Shown piece by piece: positions 61,749 to 64,000 of a stretch of DNA of 64,000 nt; the stretch's first letter is position 1; each line of letters opens with the position of its first letter. The translations under genes were made by a program, and so were the position numbers. The notes beneath the pieces were generated by a model that was not told where the DNA came from, searched no databases, and worked only from the letters and a program-made list of their open reading frames with translations. Origin of the DNA: Streptomyces sp. NBC_00306 (lineage in GTDB: Bacteria; Actinomycetota; Actinomycetes; Streptomycetales; Streptomycetaceae); assembly GCF_036169555.1 (NCBI RefSeq), contig NZ_CP108032.1, positions 6,820,001 through 6,884,000 on the forward strand, given 5' to 3'.

Positions 61749-61985
61749 ATGGATCACATATACAACGGCATGCCTGCCGCCGACCTGGGTGAGGTGGGCT
61801 GGCACAAGCCGTGGAGCGGCGGGAACGGCGGCAACTGCTTCGAGACCATGAAGCTCGCCGACGGCCGTGTCGCGGTGCGCCAGTCCGCCGATCCGGACGG
61901 GCCCGCGTTGATCTACACCTCCAGCGAGATCGCCGCCTTCATCCAGGGGGCCAAGTCGGGCCAGGCGGACTTCCTCCTCACCTGA
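61749..61985 (+). CDS. DUF397 protein, partner of the XRE regulator
   Basis: A 78-residue protein whose ATG follows the upstream stop directly. Typical DUF397 pattern: WHKPWSGGNGGNCFETM and VAVRQSADPDGPALIYTSSEIAAFIQGAK. It probably binds or modulates the adjacent XRE protein, by analogy with WhiJ systems. Confidence 0.92.
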   Translation: MDHIYNGMPAADLGEVGWHKPWSGGNGGNCFETMKLADGRVAVRQSADPDGPALIYTSSEIAAFIQGAKSGQADFLLT

Positions 61986-62118
61986 TCACGTCCCTGGCCG
62001 CTGCCACCTGCGCCTTTTCGATGCTCACCATCGCCGGCCAGGGCTTCCGGGCCGGTACACGAACACCATGTCGGCGACGCCCCGCGGGGCGCCGCCGACA
62101 TGCTGTTCCCGGGCGGAT

Positions 62119-64000
62119 TCAGCGGGTGGCGCCCGGCGGGACCAGCGTCGCCAGGAACGCCTTCGGCGCCGAGACGTTCCCGGCCGCGTCGATCGTGCGG
62201 TGTTCGATCGTGTGCGTTCCGTAGTCAGGGGTCGCGTCGTCCCAGGGCACGGCACGTGAGGCCCCGAGCTTGCCGTAGACGAGGTCGTCGATGACGGTGC
62301 CGCCGGGCGTGAAGCGGAAGGGCGCGTCGGCGTCGGTCGGCCAGCCGTAGTACGTCTGCCAGCCGTCGCCGTCGACCCGGAACTGCGAGACGACGTGCCC
62401 GGCCCGGTCGTCGCGGGCCGTCAGCTTCATCGTGAAGGGGCCGTCGTACACGTACTCCACGGGCCGGCCCGGCCGGTGGACCGTGCGCAGGGGCTCGGAC
62501 AGCGCGTACCGGCTGCTCGCCGGGCTCGCGTCCACCGTCCAGTTCAGCGTGGTGGCCGTCCCGGCGATCCGCGCGGTGAGGCGGTGGCTGCCCGGACGCA
62601 GCCGCAACGCGCCCAGGTCGAGATCGCGGTCGTTGCCGGGGTTGGCCAGCGGGCGGCCGTCGATGCTCCACCGCACGGCGAGCGCGCGGTCCGCGGGGTG
62701 CGTCGTGTCCGCGTACACGACCGCCTCCGAGCCCACCGGGGCTCCGGTGCCCGTGTGACCGGTGAAGGCGGCCGGGACCGCCTCGGGCGGGGTGGTCACG
62801 GCCGTGTCCACCGTCCAGGTGACGGTGCGTGTCAGGGCCGACGAGCCGCGGATCGCCGGGTCGCGCACGTACGGCGTCGGGTCCGTGACCGTCGCGGTCA
62901 GCTCATGGGTGCCGCGCGGCAGACGCAGGCTGCGCAGGTCCAGCGAGCGTGCGTCGCCGGCCCGGTGCAGCGGGCGGCCGTCCAGGCGCCAGACGACGTC
63001 CAGCTCACCGCCGACCGGATGCAGCGTCTCGACCCACACCGTGCGGTCGTCGCCGACGGGCGCGGTGTTCGGTGCGTGGCCCTGGAGGAGGTTCACCTTG
63101 CCGGAGATCTTCTGGACCATCACCTCGCGCCCCACCTGGTCGAACGCGTAGCCCAGCGTCTTCATGATCGAGTGCTTGCTGGGCCGCCAGACGCCCTTCG
63201 TGGCGTACATACCGCCTTCGTGGCGTCCGATGACACCGCCCGACTCGCTCTTCTCGCCCAGCCAGCGCCACCACTTCGCGCGCTGCTGCTTCATCTGGTC
63301 CTCGGTGAGCACGGTGTGGTGGGCGGAGTTGGGCTCGCCGCCCTCGTGGGTGCCGCCGGGAACCCCGCGCCCGTAGTAGTCGTACTCGTCCTGGAGCTTG
63401 CCCAGGGAGTGGCCTATCTCGTGCGGGGTGATCAGCGAGGACAGGGCGTTGCCGCCGGAGGCGGTGGCGTACGTGCCGCCGGCGCCGCCGTACGTGTCGC
63501 TGTTGGCCAGCGCGACGATCTGCCGGTTCGCGTCCGCCGACCCCGGCACGAGGTCGGCCAGCGCGCTCGCCGCCCCGCTGTTCACGGTGAGCAGGCGCTG
63601 CACGCTGCCCGCGTTGCAGCCGCCCCAGAAGCCCATACCGAGGGCGGTGTCGCGGCGCGGGGAGTCGAGTCCGGGGTCGCAGTCCACCCCGGACTCGGCC
63701 GAGGGGACCTCCACGGCCCAGACGTTGATGTAGGAGCGGTAGGAGGCGAAGGGTTCGACGGACCAGAGCACGTTGAGGTGCTTGTCGACGTCGGCGCGGA
63801 AGGCGGGCATCTCTTCGGCGGTGTAACCGTCGCCCATGAGAACGATGTTGAAGCGCTTGTCGGCCGGACCGGTGGTCTGTACGGGGACGACGGTCGCGGC
63901 CTCCGTGACCGGTGGGGCCTCCTCGGCGGTGGCCGGGTGGGCGGCGGCCAGCAGACAGCCGGCCAGCAGGGCGCCCGCGGTGGCGAGCAGCGTCGCTCTT
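62119..64000 (-). CDS. Secreted M64-family metallopeptidase, 5' end beyond the window
   Basis: At least 627 codons; the frame stays open to base 64000, where the sequence reads as a signal peptide (LLATAGALLAGCLLAAAHPA), so only the first few codons are missing. The internal ATG at 63837 is not the start. M64 core: FNIVLMGDGYT and HEIGHSLGKLQDEY (zinc HExGH with the distal ligand). Two or three beta-sandwich domains follow (VDTAVTTPPEA, RWSIDGRPLANPG). It would cut extracellular proteins; family name comes from IgA peptidase, the actual substrate is unknown. Confidence 0.87.
   Translation of the reverse strand, partial: RATLLATAGALLAGCLLAAAHPATAEEAPPVTEAATVVPVQTTGPADKRFNIVLMGDGYTAEEMPAFRADVDKHLNVLWSVEPFASYRSYINVWAVEVPSAESGVDCDPGLDSPRRDTALGMGFWGGCNAGSVQRLLTVNSGAASALADLVPGSADANRQIVALANSDTYGGAGGTYATASGGNALSSLITPHEIGHSLGKLQDEYDYYGRGVPGGTHEGGEPNSAHHTVLTEDQMKQQRAKWWRWLGEKSESGGVIGRHEGGMYATKGVWRPSKHSIMKTLGYAFDQVGREVMVQKISGKVNLLQGHAPNTAPVGDDRTVWVETLHPVGGELDVVWRLDGRPLHRAGDARSLDLRSLRLPRGTHELTATVTDPTPYVRDPAIRGSSALTRTVTWTVDTAVTTPPEAVPAAFTGHTGTGAPVGSEAVVYADTTHPADRALAVRWSIDGRPLANPGNDRDLDLGALRLRPGSHRLTARIAGTATTLNWTVDASPASSRYALSEPLRTVHRPGRPVEYVYDGPFTMKLTARDDRAGHVVSQFRVDGDGWQTYYGWPTDADAPFRFTPGGTVIDDLVYGKLGASRAVPWDDATPDYGTHTIEHRTIDAAGNVSAPKAFLATLVPPGATR

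Noticed and set aside
62119-63837. Start of the M64 gene at the ATG at 63837
   Set aside because: The frame continues upstream into a clear signal peptide up to the window edge, and the internal ATG lies inside the conserved core FNIVLMGDGYT.

Overview
The window is a 64 kb stretch of a high-GC actinobacterial chromosome, almost certainly Streptomyces. Evidence: very high GC with GC-rich third codon positions, many GTG starts, dense 4-nt overlaps (ATGA/GTGA), and typical Streptomyces families (XRE/DUF5753 + DUF397 + RsbW-like ATPase sets, DUF574-type methyltransferase, Lsr2-like domains, Tat signals, NHLP peptide exporters). No rRNA, IS element, integrase or CRISPR array was seen; one tRNA (tRNA-Leu, anticodon GAG) is present.

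Layout. 0-12 kb: cell-envelope and small-metabolite genes. These are a membrane-anchored NodB-like deacetylase, a class A penicillin-binding protein whose transpeptidase SxxK motif reads SAFT, an FMN reductase/MarR divergon, an LLM oxidoreductase, a P450/TetR divergon with two matching operators, a LysE exporter, tRNA-Leu with a clean terminator, and an acyl-CoA synthetase. 12-20 kb: a membrane/lipid pair (GtrA, CDP-alcohol phosphatidyltransferase) beside a pterin/flavin-like cluster: MDR dehydrogenase, degenerate 6-pyruvoyl-tetrahydropterin-synthase homologue, GT4 glycosyltransferase, methyltransferase, flippase-like membrane protein, then RibD-type reductase, creatininase-family hydrolase and a GTP cyclohydrolase II paralogue. 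The cyclohydrolase has Met at the catalytic Tyr position (residue 120). Together with the creatininase-like and reductase genes it matches the order of archaeal-type steps: GTP to formylaminopyrimidine, deformylation, reduction.

20-31.4 kb: a Tat-exported KstD-like flavoprotein, a secreted hypothetical and an APC permease, then an NHLP export operon on the minus strand: a 77-residue double-glycine precursor with no Cys, an HlyD-like adaptor, a C39-peptidase ABC exporter and a second ABC subunit. No modifying enzyme is encoded, and strong hairpins lie between precursor and exporter genes. 32-34 kb: a secreted GH5 endoglycosylceramidase-like enzyme.

34-42 kb: a polymorphic-toxin island. It has a 1564-residue RHS protein with a helical N-terminus and HNH-like C-terminal toxin, an array of related putative immunity genes in several states of decay, and a SUKH domain fused to an Lsr2-like DNA-binding tail. 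42-52 kb: N-formylglutamate amidohydrolase, two hypothetical proteins, a K+/H+ antiporter with its RCK_C partner, a GDSL esterase, a DUF574 methyltransferase and a small zinc-ribbon-like protein preceded by a short ORF interrupted by an amber codon.

52-55 kb: xylose catabolism (xylB divergent from xylA, ROK repressor convergent to xylA across a 49-bp tandem repeat). 55-64 kb: an HTH/ImmA-type metalloprotease pair, an MmyB-type XRE regulator, a Tat-exported M28 peptidase, an RsbW-like ATPase operon divergent from an XRE/DUF397 pair over a 10-bp-arm inverted repeat, and an M64 metallopeptidase cut by the right edge.

Several regulators and transporters (MarR, TetR, LysE, GTP cyclohydrolase) have a TAnnnT box 6-7 nt before the start codon, the arrangement expected of leaderless transcripts.
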